DNA of 64,000 bases from SVQP01 sp045594705 (lineage in GTDB: Bacteria > Bacillota > Clostridia > Oscillospirales > CAG-272): the NCBI GenBank assembly GCA_045594705.1, contig JAZNZB010000033.1:3744-67743 (forward strand), given 5' to 3'. The notes beneath the pieces are model-generated. The model was not told the DNA's origin. It saw only the letters and a list, made by a program, of their open reading frames with translations, and ran no database searches. Position 1 is the stretch's first letter; each line of letters begins with the position of its first letter. Below are positions 34,664 through 44,263 of the stretch, one piece after another. The position numbers and the translations under genes are program-made.

Positions 34664-37300
34664 ATGCAATGGACATCTCTTAACGACCTGCGAGAGAAGT
34701 ACCTGTCCTTCTTTGAATCCAAAGGACACCTCCGTCTTCCCTCGTACCCCCTCGTTCCCATTAACGACAAATCCCTGCTCCTGATCAACTCGGGCATGGC
34801 TCCCATGAAGAAGTTCTTTACCGGTGAGGAGCAGCCTCCCCGTAACCGCGTGACCACCTGCCAGAAGTGCATTCGTACTCCCGACCTGGAGCGCGTTGGC
34901 CATACCGCACGTCACGGCACTTTCTTTGAAATGCTGGGCAACTTCTCGTTTGGCGACTACTTCAAGAACGAGGCCATTCCGTGGGCTTGGGAATTTCTGA
35001 CCTCTCCCGAATGGCTGGATATCCCCGAAGAAAAGCTTTGGCCCTCTGTCTACGAGCACGACGATGAGGCTTACGAGCTTTGGAATAAGGTTATCGGCGT
35101 TCCCGCTGAGCGCATTACCCGCCTTGGCAAGGCTGATAACTTCTGGGAGCACGGCTCCGGTCCTTGCGGCCCCTGCTCCGAGATCTACTTTGACCGCGGC
35201 ATTGAGCATGGCTGCGGTGATCCCAACTGCCGCCCCGGCTGCGACTGCGACCGCTTTATGGAGATCTGGAACAATGTATTCTCCCAGTTCGACAACGACG
35301 GCCACGGCAACTACACTGAGCTCAAGTCCAAGAATATTGATACCGGTATGGGTCTGGAGCGTCTGGCTTGCGTTATGCAGGGCGCGGACAACATGTTCTT
35401 GGTTGACACCAACCGCCGCATTCTGGATACCGTTTGCGCCATCGCGGGCAAGACCTACGGTGCAGACGCCAACGACGATATTTCCATCCGTGTTTGCACC
35501 GACCACATCAAGAGCGCTATGTTCATGATCTGCGACGGCGTGATCCCCTCCAACGAGGGGCGCGGCTACGTTCTTCGCCGTATCATTCGTCGCGCATGCC
35601 GTCACGGTAAGCTGCTGGGCATCAATCACGCGTTCCTTTCCGACCTTTGCGTTGTTGCAATGGAGGAAAACTGCGGTGCATACCCTGAGCTGACCACCAA
35701 GCACGACTATATTCTGAAAGTTCTCTCGATCGAGGAAAAGCGTTTTGACGCCACCATCGACGCAGGCCTTTCCATCCTCTCCGACCTTCTGCACGGCGCG
35801 ATCGCGCAGAACGCCGACACCATTTCGGGTGAAGAGGTATTCAAGCTGTACGACACCTTCGGCTTCCCGATCGACCTGACTCGTGAGATCGTAGCTGAAT
35901 CCGGCCTCAAGATCGACGAAGAGACCTTCAAGAAGCTGATGAACGATCAGAAGACCCGTGCACGCGCTGCACGCGGCAACATCAGTGGCTGGAGCGAGGC
36001 TTCCAAGTCCGCGCTTGACAACATTGCCAAGACTGAGTTTACCGGCTATACCGAATACAGAACCGAAGCAAAGGTCATTGCGATCCTTGCCGAGGATTCC
36101 CTTGTCGAAAGCATTTCCGAGGGTGACTGCACCGTCATTCTGGACAAGACCCCCTTCTATGGCGAGGGCGGTGGCCAGGTTGGCGACGCGGGTACCATCT
36201 ACAAGGATGGTGTCATGATCAGTGTCACCGATACCAAGAAGACCGACGGCATTTACCTGCACCTTTGCACTATCAGCGAGGGCGTGCTCAACGTTGGCGA
36301 TACCGTGACCGCAGACATTGCGGACCTGCGCCGCGACGCCATCAAGCGCAACCACTCCGCATGTCACCTGCTTCAGGCAGCGCTGCGTTCCGTACTCGGC
36401 ACGCACGTTGAGCAGGCAGGCTCTTACGTGGACGAATCCCGTTGCCGCTTCGACTTCTCTCACTTTGCAGCTATGACCGAGGACGAGATCCGCAAGGTGG
36501 AGATGCTGGTCAACCTGCATATCCTGGCTGCCAACGCCATTGAGAGCGTGGAAACCGACATCGAGTCCGCACGCGCTGCAGGCGCGATGGCTCTGTTTGG
36601 AGAAAAGTACGGCAAGGTTGTTCGTATGGTCAAGATGGGCGACTTCTCTACCGAGCTTTGCGGCGGTACGCACTGCGACAACACCGGCAAGATCGGTATG
36701 TTCAAGATCATTTCCGAATCCTCGGTAGCTGCAGGCGTTCGCAGAATTGAAGCAACCACCGGCTTTGGTGTGCTTGAGCTTCTGGCACAAAAGGACGCTA
36801 TGATCAACCAGGTAGCAAAGGAACTCAAGGTTCAGAATCCTGCAGACAGTGCAAAGAGAGTTTCTCAGCTGCATGCCGAGCTGGCAGCAGCCAAGAAGGA
36901 GATCGAATCGCTCAACGCCAAGATCGCCGGCTCCAAGCTGGACAGCCTGCTGGGCAATGCCAAGGCAGTGGGTAGCGTCAAGCTGATTGCAGCACACATG
37001 AGCGGCATGCAGATCGACGCAGTTCGCGCACTGGCAGACCAGATCAAGGCTGACCACGCCGATACGGTTGCGGTTCTTGCTGTCAATGCAGGCGGCAAGC
37101 TCAACTTTATCGCAGTTGCAGGCAAGGATGCCGTTGCAGCAGGCGCACACGCAGGCAAGCTGGTAGGCGCAGTTGCAGCAGTGACCGGAGGCAAGGGCGG
37201 CGGACGTCCCGACAACGCAATGGCGGGTGGCAACGATGCAAATAAGATTGCCGAAGCTCTTGCAGCAGCAGAAGGCACACTCGCAAGCCAGTTGAAGTAA
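34664..37300 (+). CDS. alaS: Alanyl-tRNA synthetase
   Basis: 878 residues, full length. It charges tRNA-Ala and edits Ser and Gly mischarging. The class II core begins LNDLREKYLSFFESKGH, followed by RVTTCQKCIRT and FFEMLGNFSFGDYFK. The editing site has NHSACHLLQAAL and, downstream, CGGTHCDNTG, together the zinc-binding H-x3-H and C-x3-H. The C-terminal oligomerisation domain ends with GGRPDNAMAGG. AAAGGAATT precedes the ATG. Own promoter and terminator, flanked on both sides by related repeat elements. RqcH, which uses tRNA-Ala, lies 4 kb away, probably by chance. Confidence 0.97.
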   Translation: MQWTSLNDLREKYLSFFESKGHLRLPSYPLVPINDKSLLLINSGMAPMKKFFTGEEQPPRNRVTTCQKCIRTPDLERVGHTARHGTFFEMLGNFSFGDYFKNEAIPWAWEFLTSPEWLDIPEEKLWPSVYEHDDEAYELWNKVIGVPAERITRLGKADNFWEHGSGPCGPCSEIYFDRGIEHGCGDPNCRPGCDCDRFMEIWNNVFSQFDNDGHGNYTELKSKNIDTGMGLERLACVMQGADNMFLVDTNRRILDTVCAIAGKTYGADANDDISIRVCTDHIKSAMFMICDGVIPSNEGRGYVLRRIIRRACRHGKLLGINHAFLSDLCVVAMEENCGAYPELTTKHDYILKVLSIEEKRFDATIDAGLSILSDLLHGAIAQNADTISGEEVFKLYDTFGFPIDLTREIVAESGLKIDEETFKKLMNDQKTRARAARGNISGWSEASKSALDNIAKTEFTGYTEYRTEAKVIAILAEDSLVESISEGDCTVILDKTPFYGEGGGQVGDAGTIYKDGVMISVTDTKKTDGIYLHLCTISEGVLNVGDTVTADIADLRRDAIKRNHSACHLLQAALRSVLGTHVEQAGSYVDESRCRFDFSHFAAMTEDEIRKVEMLVNLHILAANAIESVETDIESARAAGAMALFGEKYGKVVRMVKMGDFSTELCGGTHCDNTGKIGMFKIISESSVAAGVRRIEATTGFGVLELLAQKDAMINQVAKELKVQNPADSAKRVSQLHAELAAAKKEIESLNAKIAGSKLDSLLGNAKAVGSVKLIAAHMSGMQIDAVRALADQIKADHADTVAVLAVNAGGKLNFIAVAGKDAVAAGAHAGKLVGAVAAVTGGKGGGRPDNAMAGGNDANKIAEALAAAEGTLASQLK

Positions 37301-37310
37301 AAGTATTATA

Positions 37311-37336
37311 GCCCCGCGGACTTGTCCGCGGGGCTT
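37311..37336 (+). terminator. Intrinsic terminator of alaS
   Basis: Stem GCCCCGCGGA/TCCGCGGGGC with loop CTTG, then TTTTTT. Confidence 0.93.
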
Positions 37337-37377
37337 TTTTCACGTCTTGCACACCCACCACACGGACACGCACAATA

Positions 37378-37717
37378 GGATGAAAGTTTCGCTCGAGCCT
37401 TTTCAAAGGCTCGCGGGATCCAAGGGCAGAGCCCTTGGTGGCGCCCGCAGGCGCGAAACATTCTCGGCGTTTCTTTTTTGTGAACTTTTTTCTTTGCGCC
37501 CGCGGTGTCAAAGAAAAAAGTGGGTGAAGGGTTAGTATGTGTTACATTAAGAGGATCCTCTCCGTTCTTTTTGAGCAAGGAGCTGCAAAGAAAAACATAT
37601 TTGCTGCGCAAATTAAACAGCGTTTAGGATTATTTCGCGCCTGCAGGCGCGACTTGGGGCGCTGCCCCAAGCCCCCGCGACCTTTTTGAAAAAAGGTCGA
37701 TCAAAAACTTTCATCCT
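37378..37717. repeat. 340-bp palindromic element, copy 2 (right of alaS)
   Basis: The 540-base gap after alaS has no gene. The 13-bp ends AGGATGAAAGTTT (37378-37390) and inverse (37705-37717) match copy 1. The left third and the middle (CCAAGGGCAGAGCCCTTGG, GCGCCCGCAGGCGCG, GCGCCCGCGGTGTCAAAGAA) are similar to copy 1 in the same orientation; the right part differs and contains CGCGCCTGCAGGCGCG and TTGGGGC/GCCCCAA. Confidence 0.75.
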
Positions 37718-37787
37718 GTGGAGGTGATCCGTTGGGGGGCGGTAAGTGAAACTTTTATCTTGTCTTGGCTCTTCCTCAACAAAACAA

Positions 37788-37818
37788 GGGCTGTCGCTTT
37801 CGCGACAGCCCCATTTTT
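37788..37818. terminator. Bidirectional terminator after the ABC-transport operon
   Basis: A 10-bp perfect stem GGGCTGTCGC/GCGACAGCCC with loop TTTC (37788-37811). T-run on the plus side is CATTTTTTT, on the minus side TTGTTTTG. It ends the minus-strand operon whose last stop is at 37841. Confidence 0.85.
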
Positions 37819-37840
37819 TTGTTTTTCTCTTCCCTGCAAA

Positions 37841-38950
37841 TTATTCTGCGGTCAGACCCGAACGCTCAATACCTTCAACACGGTATCTCTGTCCGAACAG
37901 ATACAGAATGATCAGCGGTGCGATAATGCACAAGCCGCAGGTGTTACGAATTGCCGCGTAATACAGGCTCTGGCCCGCATAGTCGGTCTTGAGCGACTTG
38001 GGAATGTCAATGATGTCAGGCATCAGTACCGTCTTGGTGGTCGTGAAGAACAGCTCCGTATAGAAGTTGTCGGTCCACTGCCAGCAGAACGAGAACAGGA
38101 ATACCGTGATCAGCATAGGTACGGACATGGGCAGAACGATCTGAATGAAGGTTCTGAAGTTGCCTGCACCGTCAATGTACGCAGATTCCTCCAAAGAGTC
38201 CGGAATGCCGCGGAAGAACTGTCTGAGCATGAAGATGTACAGACCGTTCTTGAACGCAAGGCCGGTTGCGGACAGCACCAGGAGAGGTACGTATGTGTTG
38301 CACAGGTTCCAACCACTCGATGTCCAGAATTTCCAGGAGTTGGGGATGATATCGATCACACCCTCCAGGAAGGTGAAGCCAAAGATATTGAGGCTACCGC
38401 CGGACAGGAATCCGAAAATTCCGAGGAAATCGAAATAACGGAACTTCATGAACAGGGAGAGCTCCAGCGTCTGGTGAGGCACGATCATGGTCAGCATAAC
38501 CAACAGGAAGATGATGCCATTACCCTTGAACTTATACTTGGCAAAGCCGTAGCCGATGGTGGCACAAATGAAGGTCTGGATCAGTGCGCAGCTACCGGAG
38601 AGCAGAAGCGTATTGCCAAATGCTTCCCAATAGTTGAGCTCGGTCAAAACGCCTTTGTAAATATCCAGCGACCAGTTCTTGGGGATCAGACGTACGGTTA
38701 CGTCTACGAAATCCTCGGGAGCCATGAAGGAGCCGGCAATCTTGGTGAAGAACGGGAACAGAACTACGTAGGAAATACCTACGAGCAGTACCAGTCTGAA
38801 CACAAACCAGACTACCTTAGTGAGGAAGAAGAAGCTGATGTACTTTTCCTTGAAACGCGTCTTAGCGTCGGTTCTTTCGAACTCAACCTTGATGCGTCTT
38901 TTGCTTTCTTTTAAGACCTTAGGCTTATCTTGCAAATTTTGTGCATTCAT
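37841..38950 (-). CDS. Sugar ABC transporter permease, MalG type (pair B, second)
   Basis: 369 residues, six predicted membrane helices, long for this family because of an N-terminal cytoplasmic stretch of about 40 residues and an insertion near 180-220. The EAA loop ESAYIDGAGNFRTF (from 255) is intact, so it should bind an ATPase. In carbohydrate-uptake type 1 systems MalG-like proteins pair with a MalF-like partner, here the gene just upstream (15 bases). Last gene of the operon. Substrate unknown, presumably an oligosaccharide. Confidence 0.85.
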   Translation of the reverse strand: MNAQNLQDKPKVLKESKRRIKVEFERTDAKTRFKEKYISFFFLTKVVWFVFRLVLLVGISYVVLFPFFTKIAGSFMAPEDFVDVTVRLIPKNWSLDIYKGVLTELNYWEAFGNTLLLSGSCALIQTFICATIGYGFAKYKFKGNGIIFLLVMLTMIVPHQTLELSLFMKFRYFDFLGIFGFLSGGSLNIFGFTFLEGVIDIIPNSWKFWTSSGWNLCNTYVPLLVLSATGLAFKNGLYIFMLRQFFRGIPDSLEESAYIDGAGNFRTFIQIVLPMSVPMLITVFLFSFCWQWTDNFYTELFFTTTKTVLMPDIIDIPKSLKTDYAGQSLYYAAIRNTCGLCIIAPLIILYLFGQRYRVEGIERSGLTAE

Positions 38951-38965
38951 TCTTTCCTCACCTCC

Positions 38966-39949
38966 TTAATCTCTTCTTTGATAGAATACGTAAGACGAGA
39001 AGATCAGAGCTACCAGCGATACGATCGCAATAACGATCAGGAAGTACATCCAGGACATCGCACTCGCAACAACGTCGCCGTCAGCTGCGGAGCTCTTGAC
39101 ACTCTTGATAAACGACATAACCGAGTTGGACTGCGTTGTGAACGCGTCAACGATGGTGTAAACGCCGTTTACAAGGATCATCGGGCTGATCATGGGGAAC
39201 GTGATCTTCCAGAAGGTTTCCCATGCGGTTGCACCGTCTATACGGCACGCTTCATAGATTGCGGGAGAAATGGACTGCAGCGCGGACAGGAAGATCAACA
39301 TCTGTACGCCGGAGCGGTTTACGATATCGTAAATGTTGTTGATCCAGGTCAACGCCGTTTCCATAAGTCCCGTACCGACCTTCATATTTGAGAACAGTCG
39401 CTCAATATCCACCGCTGTGACAATATTGTTTGCGGCACTTGAGCCGGAACCGTCGTCGATACCGCTTGCACTATCCATGTAAGAGCCCAGAATGTTCTGT
39501 GCCTCAACGGTCTGCATAATACCGGTTGCAAGAATAACGGGGATAAAGAAGATTGCACGGAATGCTGCTCTACCAACCATCTTCTGGTTGAGCAGAACTG
39601 CCATGAACAGCGAGAAAATGATAATTGCGGGAATGTCGAACGCCAATTCCTTCATACCCGACACAAGGACCTGTGCAAATTCGGGGTCTTCCAGAAGTGC
39701 ATACGCATAGTTTTCAAATCCGACAGGGGTCAGCGAGTAACCGCCGCCCTGCAAGATATTGATCTTGAAAAAGCTGAGCTTTACAGAGTCGAAGATGACC
39801 GGCAGATAAATCAGGACAAAGCCGATCAGGAAAGGTAAAACGAAATACCAACCTACGCGTGACTTACGCTTATCCAAGGAGGCGATTTTTCTCTTCTTGG
39901 GCGCAGACTTCTTAGACATGGTATTCTGAAGCTTTGCGTCATTTGTCAT
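38966..39949 (-). CDS. Sugar ABC transporter permease, MalF type (pair B, first)
   Basis: 327 residues with six membrane helices. The EAA loop is EACRIDGATAWETFWKI (from 233). A periplasmic-side loop of about 50 residues near 150-195 (SGIDDGSGSSAANN) is larger than usual and could touch the binding protein. GGGAGGTG precedes the ATG at ideal spacing. It follows the DUF5696 gene by 18 bases. Together with the next gene it forms the second of two permease pairs in one operon. Confidence 0.85.
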   Translation of the reverse strand: MTNDAKLQNTMSKKSAPKKRKIASLDKRKSRVGWYFVLPFLIGFVLIYLPVIFDSVKLSFFKINILQGGGYSLTPVGFENYAYALLEDPEFAQVLVSGMKELAFDIPAIIIFSLFMAVLLNQKMVGRAAFRAIFFIPVILATGIMQTVEAQNILGSYMDSASGIDDGSGSSAANNIVTAVDIERLFSNMKVGTGLMETALTWINNIYDIVNRSGVQMLIFLSALQSISPAIYEACRIDGATAWETFWKITFPMISPMILVNGVYTIVDAFTTQSNSVMSFIKSVKSSAADGDVVASAMSWMYFLIVIAIVSLVALIFSSYVFYQRRD

Positions 39950-39967
39950 GTTCTACACCTCCCTTTC

Positions 39968-42900
39968 TTACTGCATCACAACAACGTAGCCGTATGCGGG
40001 AAGGGTATAAAGCAGACCCTCGTACTCAATGCTTACGGAGAAGTTGTTGTAGTTGAGAATAATGGACTTATAAGGATCGGCGTCAACACCGTTCTTGCCA
40101 CCGTAGGTGACGACAACGATAGAGCCTTCCTCAACCGCATACTTGTCAAATTCCTCTTCCTCTTCCTCATCGGTTGTGCCGGAGGAGGAGCCGGGAGGAG
40201 TGACACGGTTTGCGATGTCCTCTTCGGTAATATAGTCCTTAACCAGCGCCTTAACAGCCTCGAAAGTGCTGTATGCGTTGTCGGAGAATGTTGTAAAGGA
40301 ATCCTGAGTGAAATCAAGATCAACCTTTGCGGGCATCTCGCTCAGAGTTTCCTCATAATCGGATACCTCGCACAGCTTGGTAACTGCATAGTACTTAGCA
40401 AGGTTAACAAGATCTGTGTTGTACAGCTTGGAATAGTCATACTCGAAGTGGCACAGTGCACTGATCTCTGCCTTCTGATCGTCGGTCAGCTCGCAAGCCT
40501 TCAGAATTTCAGCGTAAGCAGCAGTAACTTCCTTGTTGTAGGTCTCGGTTGCCTTTGCGAAGGTGGACTCGATCTTTTCGATCGCTGCCTCGCTCTCAGC
40601 GATAGCAATATCCTCTTCATAATCAGCCTTAGCCTTAGCAAACTTCTCTTCAGCTGCTGCAAGGTCCGCATTCAGAGTTTCAAGATTTGCTTCAATTGCT
40701 TCATTCACGATCTTCTGGATCAGAGCTTCAACAGCTGCTACGTCCTCGCTTACGGAGTAAGTAGCCTGGTCCTTCTTGTATCTGTCCTTGAGAATGGTAA
40801 AGTCTGCGCCATTGATAAACAGATCCGTGGTGTTTCTGTACTCTTCAGCCTCAGCAATCAGCTCGGGAAGCATGCCCTCGGTCGCGCTGATGATCTCTAC
40901 TGCCTTCTTGGCATTTTCAAGATGCTCGGAAACCTGGTTGAGCGCGGTCTTTGCCTTTGCGTAGTAGTTGTAAATGTTTACGATGTCGTTCAGACGTCTG
41001 TTTCTGGTGGTGGTGTATCTGCTTCGTGCACTTCTGTAGTCCAGATACTCCTGATACTTATCGTATTCCTCGGTTCCCTCTTCTGCATCCGAATACTCTG
41101 CATATGCTTCGTAGTCGATGCCGGTTTCCAGATATACGTCGTATGCAGCCTTGTACTCAGCAAGAGCTTCACAGTCTGCTACGAAGGGTGCGTACATATC
41201 ATTTGCCTGCTTGAATGCAGCTGCTGCATCGTCCAGAGCGGCCATAGCAGCTTCAGCTGCTTCTCTTGCCTGCTTTCTCGCAATGCTGACTGCCTGCTTA
41301 TCCTTGAGTGCAAGTACTTCGCCTGCATTTTCTTCAGAATAGAAGTAATCGTTGAGTACTGCCTCAAGATCGGCCAGCAATTCATCGCTGTCGGGAACAC
41401 GGGTACCGGTCCAGAATTCATGATCAATGATCAGCTTATCCTGAACGTCGCCCAGCACGCTGTTGAGCTCATCATACATCTCGATCACGTCATCCTTCCA
41501 GATGTCGTAACGTACGGAGTAGTAATGGCTGAGCAGCTGGTAATCCTTGAGGTTCTGGGTATTGCGGTAGGACAGGATGTAATAAGGAGATGCGCCGTTC
41601 TCAATTGCCTTGAGCATTGCATACTGGATATTACCTTCCATGTTCATGGGAGAACCGGTGAAGTTGATGTAACCGTGCAGTACAACGCCCACGAAAGGAA
41701 CTGCATGTGCTGCATCGTTGTTACGGCTGGAGTCAAGAGAAACGTCCAGCAGGTGGTCAAGGAACTTCCATGTGAATGCGTTGCCGCCTTCGCTCATCAG
41801 CTCGATCTCTTCGCCCTGGTTATTCTTCATGCCGGAGAGATACTCAAGCGCAGTGGCTACGAATTCCTTGGAGTCCTCGCGGTTGTAAGGATCATCCTCG
41901 TCAAAGTCGGAGTTCAGGGTGTTACCCAGAGTACCGACCGAGATACCGTTGATGTTATCGTACTTCAGATAGTTCTTTGCCAGCTTCTCATAGAACTTGT
42001 TGAAGCTTGCGGGAGAGATTGCCATCTGATAGTGGCTGACGTGCTTCTGCTCGGTTGCAGAATATTCACGGTAGCTTGCATAACGGTCGTCGATGGTTCT
42101 GACTGCGTGCCAACGCAGGGATACACCGTCAAATGCCTCGGAATAGTTGATGTAGGAGAAGTCGAAGTCCGGGAAAATACCGAAGTTGTTGCCCTCGGTC
42201 TTATTGACTTCGTTTGCGTAGTTGACAAGCTCCTGGAAGCCATCCTTACCGCCAACTGCCTTTTCCCACTTCAGCTTGGAGGGTACGATGGAATTCATAC
42301 CGCCGTTTGCATAACCGGTGAGCTTGAAGTTGATGTTGGTAACGCCCTCGGCTGCCAACTCATCATACATGGTCTTGACATCCTCAAAGGTTGTCAGAGG
42401 AGTCATAACGTCCACAGGAATGGACATGATTCTTTCGGTGGTCTCAAGAGCACCGGAGGTCTCGATGTACAGAGGGATATCGTCCTCGACGTCCTCTGCG
42501 GTCAGTCTTGACAGGTAGTTGTTGCGATCCAGATAATCTCTGTATGCAAGTGCCATGCCCAGCCAAGAGGTCTCATAGTAGTCCTCTACGCCCTTTTCTG
42601 CAGCGAGATCACTGTCAGAAAGCATCACGTAACGGATCTTGTAGTTACCTACGTACTTTCTCTCACTGACGACCGTCCAGGTAGCGTCCGAACCTACCGA
42701 AATGGAGTCCTGCAGGTTGTAGGAGTCGCTGGGTCTGGGGTTGAATACCATCTTGATGGTATTATAGTCACTGAGCGAACCCGCGTGATAGGTCATGATG
42801 TCGGTCAGCGCGTCGCCCTCTTCCATGATAGCAACGTAACCGCGGTCAACTTCTCTCTTGACGACCTCATTTGCACTGTTGCCAATGATAGAGCCGAATT

Positions 42901-44233
42901 GCTGTACCAGTGCAGGAATGGAGTCCTGTGCGCCGGAAGCAGTAGAGTTGAACTTGTTGACCTGATCCACGATAGAACCGGAAAGGGTTGTCGTTTCCTT
43001 TACCTGCTCGCCGGTCTCAGCATCTTCTACGGTCTTGATGTAATCGTAGTAAACGGAGTTTTCAACAACGCCGAATACAGGATATCTGATCGCCTGCTGA
43101 TAAGTACCGGTAATGGTGTGGTATGCATAGTCAGTACCGTAGACCTTACCTCTAACGGTTCTGGTCTTGGTATCCTCTACGTCGTCAAACTCATACAGAG
43201 AGCCTGCGCCGTCGGGATAGAAGGTATAGCCGTCGTATGCACTGTTGCCCGCGCCCATGTAAGGCAGAACCTGAATGGACTCAAGCTGATAGAGAGATTC
43301 GTTGAAGCGGATACCGTTCGCGGGAAGTCTTACGGTCATGCCGTGCTCATCCAGCGTGTACTCCAGTGCCAGCTTGAACAACGGAGGGTTCTTATCCTGG
43401 CTTTCGTACTCGGTTTCTGCATGGTCAGCATCCAGTTCCTCGTAGGTGTACTCGGGGCAGTAGGTCTTGATGTAGCCCTCGATCTTATTCTTCTCGGTCT
43501 CGGATGCGTTCTGGTCGAATACGTAAACGTCCATCTTTTCTACGATGGGGAACGCATCGATCAGCTCGGCACGGCCTCTTTCGGACAGACCCTCAAGAGA
43601 GAGCTTGAGGTAGTAAGCAGTCAGCTTGCTGTAGTCGAACTCGGAAATGCCGTTTTCAAGTGCCTTAGCACAGATCACTTCTTCAAAACGCTCAACACTG
43701 ATCATACCGGGAACAAGCTTTCTTGCCTGTTCTCTACCCAGCGTGTACTGCACGCGGATACCGTTCTTGATGCGCTTGACAATGATCTGATCCTTCAGAG
43801 CTGCCATTTCGTAGCTCACGAAGACAGGGGACGTATTGTTATCGGTATACTGAATGATGATCTGCGAGAGCAGCTCATTCTTGGTGTTGGTAGAGCCCAA
43901 CGTGGAAGTACCGATATCATAGGGGTTGGTGAACAGGATCTCTTCGGTCTTGATGTTTCTGTATGCAACCTCACCTGTAAAGGTATCAACGTACAGCTCG
44001 TAGTTGCCCTTGGTCAGGTAAAGCTCCATAGTTTTAAGCTTTTCCTGGGGATTTGTGAACACCAGAGTGGTGTAATCGATGGTCTCTTCCTCTTCTTCCT
44101 CTTTCTTGTCAGTGGTACCTGTTCCGGTATCCTCTTCAGCAGCGGATGCTCCGAAAACAGACAGCACTGTCAAGGAACCCAGCATCAACAGTACAGCTAA
44201 GAGTAAAGAGATAAATTTTGTTTGGATTTTCAT
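39968..44233 (-). CDS. Secreted DUF5696 protein, glycosidase-like barrel with large helical insertion
   Basis: 1421 residues. Signal peptide 1-32, acidic linker to 50, beta-rich N-terminal region about 55-560, then a probable (beta/alpha)8 barrel at about 586-935 (IPLYIETSG, TFEDVKTMYDELAAEGVTNINFKL, GIFPDFDFSYI, ISVGTLGNTLNSDFD, ELMSEGGNAF, YILSYRNTQNL). A long Ala/Glu/Lys-rich helical segment occupies about 955-1345, followed by an acidic hinge (DEEEEEEFD) and a short beta domain to the end. Several Asp/Glu at strand ends are candidate catalytic residues. No membrane anchor. It probably processes or holds glycan for the transporter; activity is not proven. It lies between the NHL-YIP1 gene and permease pair B. 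Confidence 0.72.
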   Translation of the reverse strand: MKIQTKFISLLLAVLLMLGSLTVLSVFGASAAEEDTGTGTTDKKEEEEEETIDYTTLVFTNPQEKLKTMELYLTKGNYELYVDTFTGEVAYRNIKTEEILFTNPYDIGTSTLGSTNTKNELLSQIIIQYTDNNTSPVFVSYEMAALKDQIIVKRIKNGIRVQYTLGREQARKLVPGMISVERFEEVICAKALENGISEFDYSKLTAYYLKLSLEGLSERGRAELIDAFPIVEKMDVYVFDQNASETEKNKIEGYIKTYCPEYTYEELDADHAETEYESQDKNPPLFKLALEYTLDEHGMTVRLPANGIRFNESLYQLESIQVLPYMGAGNSAYDGYTFYPDGAGSLYEFDDVEDTKTRTVRGKVYGTDYAYHTITGTYQQAIRYPVFGVVENSVYYDYIKTVEDAETGEQVKETTTLSGSIVDQVNKFNSTASGAQDSIPALVQQFGSIIGNSANEVVKREVDRGYVAIMEEGDALTDIMTYHAGSLSDYNTIKMVFNPRPSDSYNLQDSISVGSDATWTVVSERKYVGNYKIRYVMLSDSDLAAEKGVEDYYETSWLGMALAYRDYLDRNNYLSRLTAEDVEDDIPLYIETSGALETTERIMSIPVDVMTPLTTFEDVKTMYDELAAEGVTNINFKLTGYANGGMNSIVPSKLKWEKAVGGKDGFQELVNYANEVNKTEGNNFGIFPDFDFSYINYSEAFDGVSLRWHAVRTIDDRYASYREYSATEQKHVSHYQMAISPASFNKFYEKLAKNYLKYDNINGISVGTLGNTLNSDFDEDDPYNREDSKEFVATALEYLSGMKNNQGEEIELMSEGGNAFTWKFLDHLLDVSLDSSRNNDAAHAVPFVGVVLHGYINFTGSPMNMEGNIQYAMLKAIENGASPYYILSYRNTQNLKDYQLLSHYYSVRYDIWKDDVIEMYDELNSVLGDVQDKLIIDHEFWTGTRVPDSDELLADLEAVLNDYFYSEENAGEVLALKDKQAVSIARKQAREAAEAAMAALDDAAAAFKQANDMYAPFVADCEALAEYKAAYDVYLETGIDYEAYAEYSDAEEGTEEYDKYQEYLDYRSARSRYTTTRNRRLNDIVNIYNYYAKAKTALNQVSEHLENAKKAVEIISATEGMLPELIAEAEEYRNTTDLFINGADFTILKDRYKKDQATYSVSEDVAAVEALIQKIVNEAIEANLETLNADLAAAEEKFAKAKADYEEDIAIAESEAAIEKIESTFAKATETYNKEVTAAYAEILKACELTDDQKAEISALCHFEYDYSKLYNTDLVNLAKYYAVTKLCEVSDYEETLSEMPAKVDLDFTQDSFTTFSDNAYSTFEAVKALVKDYITEEDIANRVTPPGSSSGTTDEEEEEEFDKYAVEEGSIVVVTYGGKNGVDADPYKSIILNYNNFSVSIEYEGLLYTLPAYGYVVVMQ

Positions 44234-44263
44234 ATAAATTACCTTTCCCTCCTATCTGTAGCG

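Noticed and set aside
37720..37740. GGAGGTGATCC, a perfect match to the 16S anti-Shine-Dalgarno, next to the right repeat end
   Set aside because: The only start nearby (TTG at 37733) gives five codons before a stop; no gene follows on that strand.
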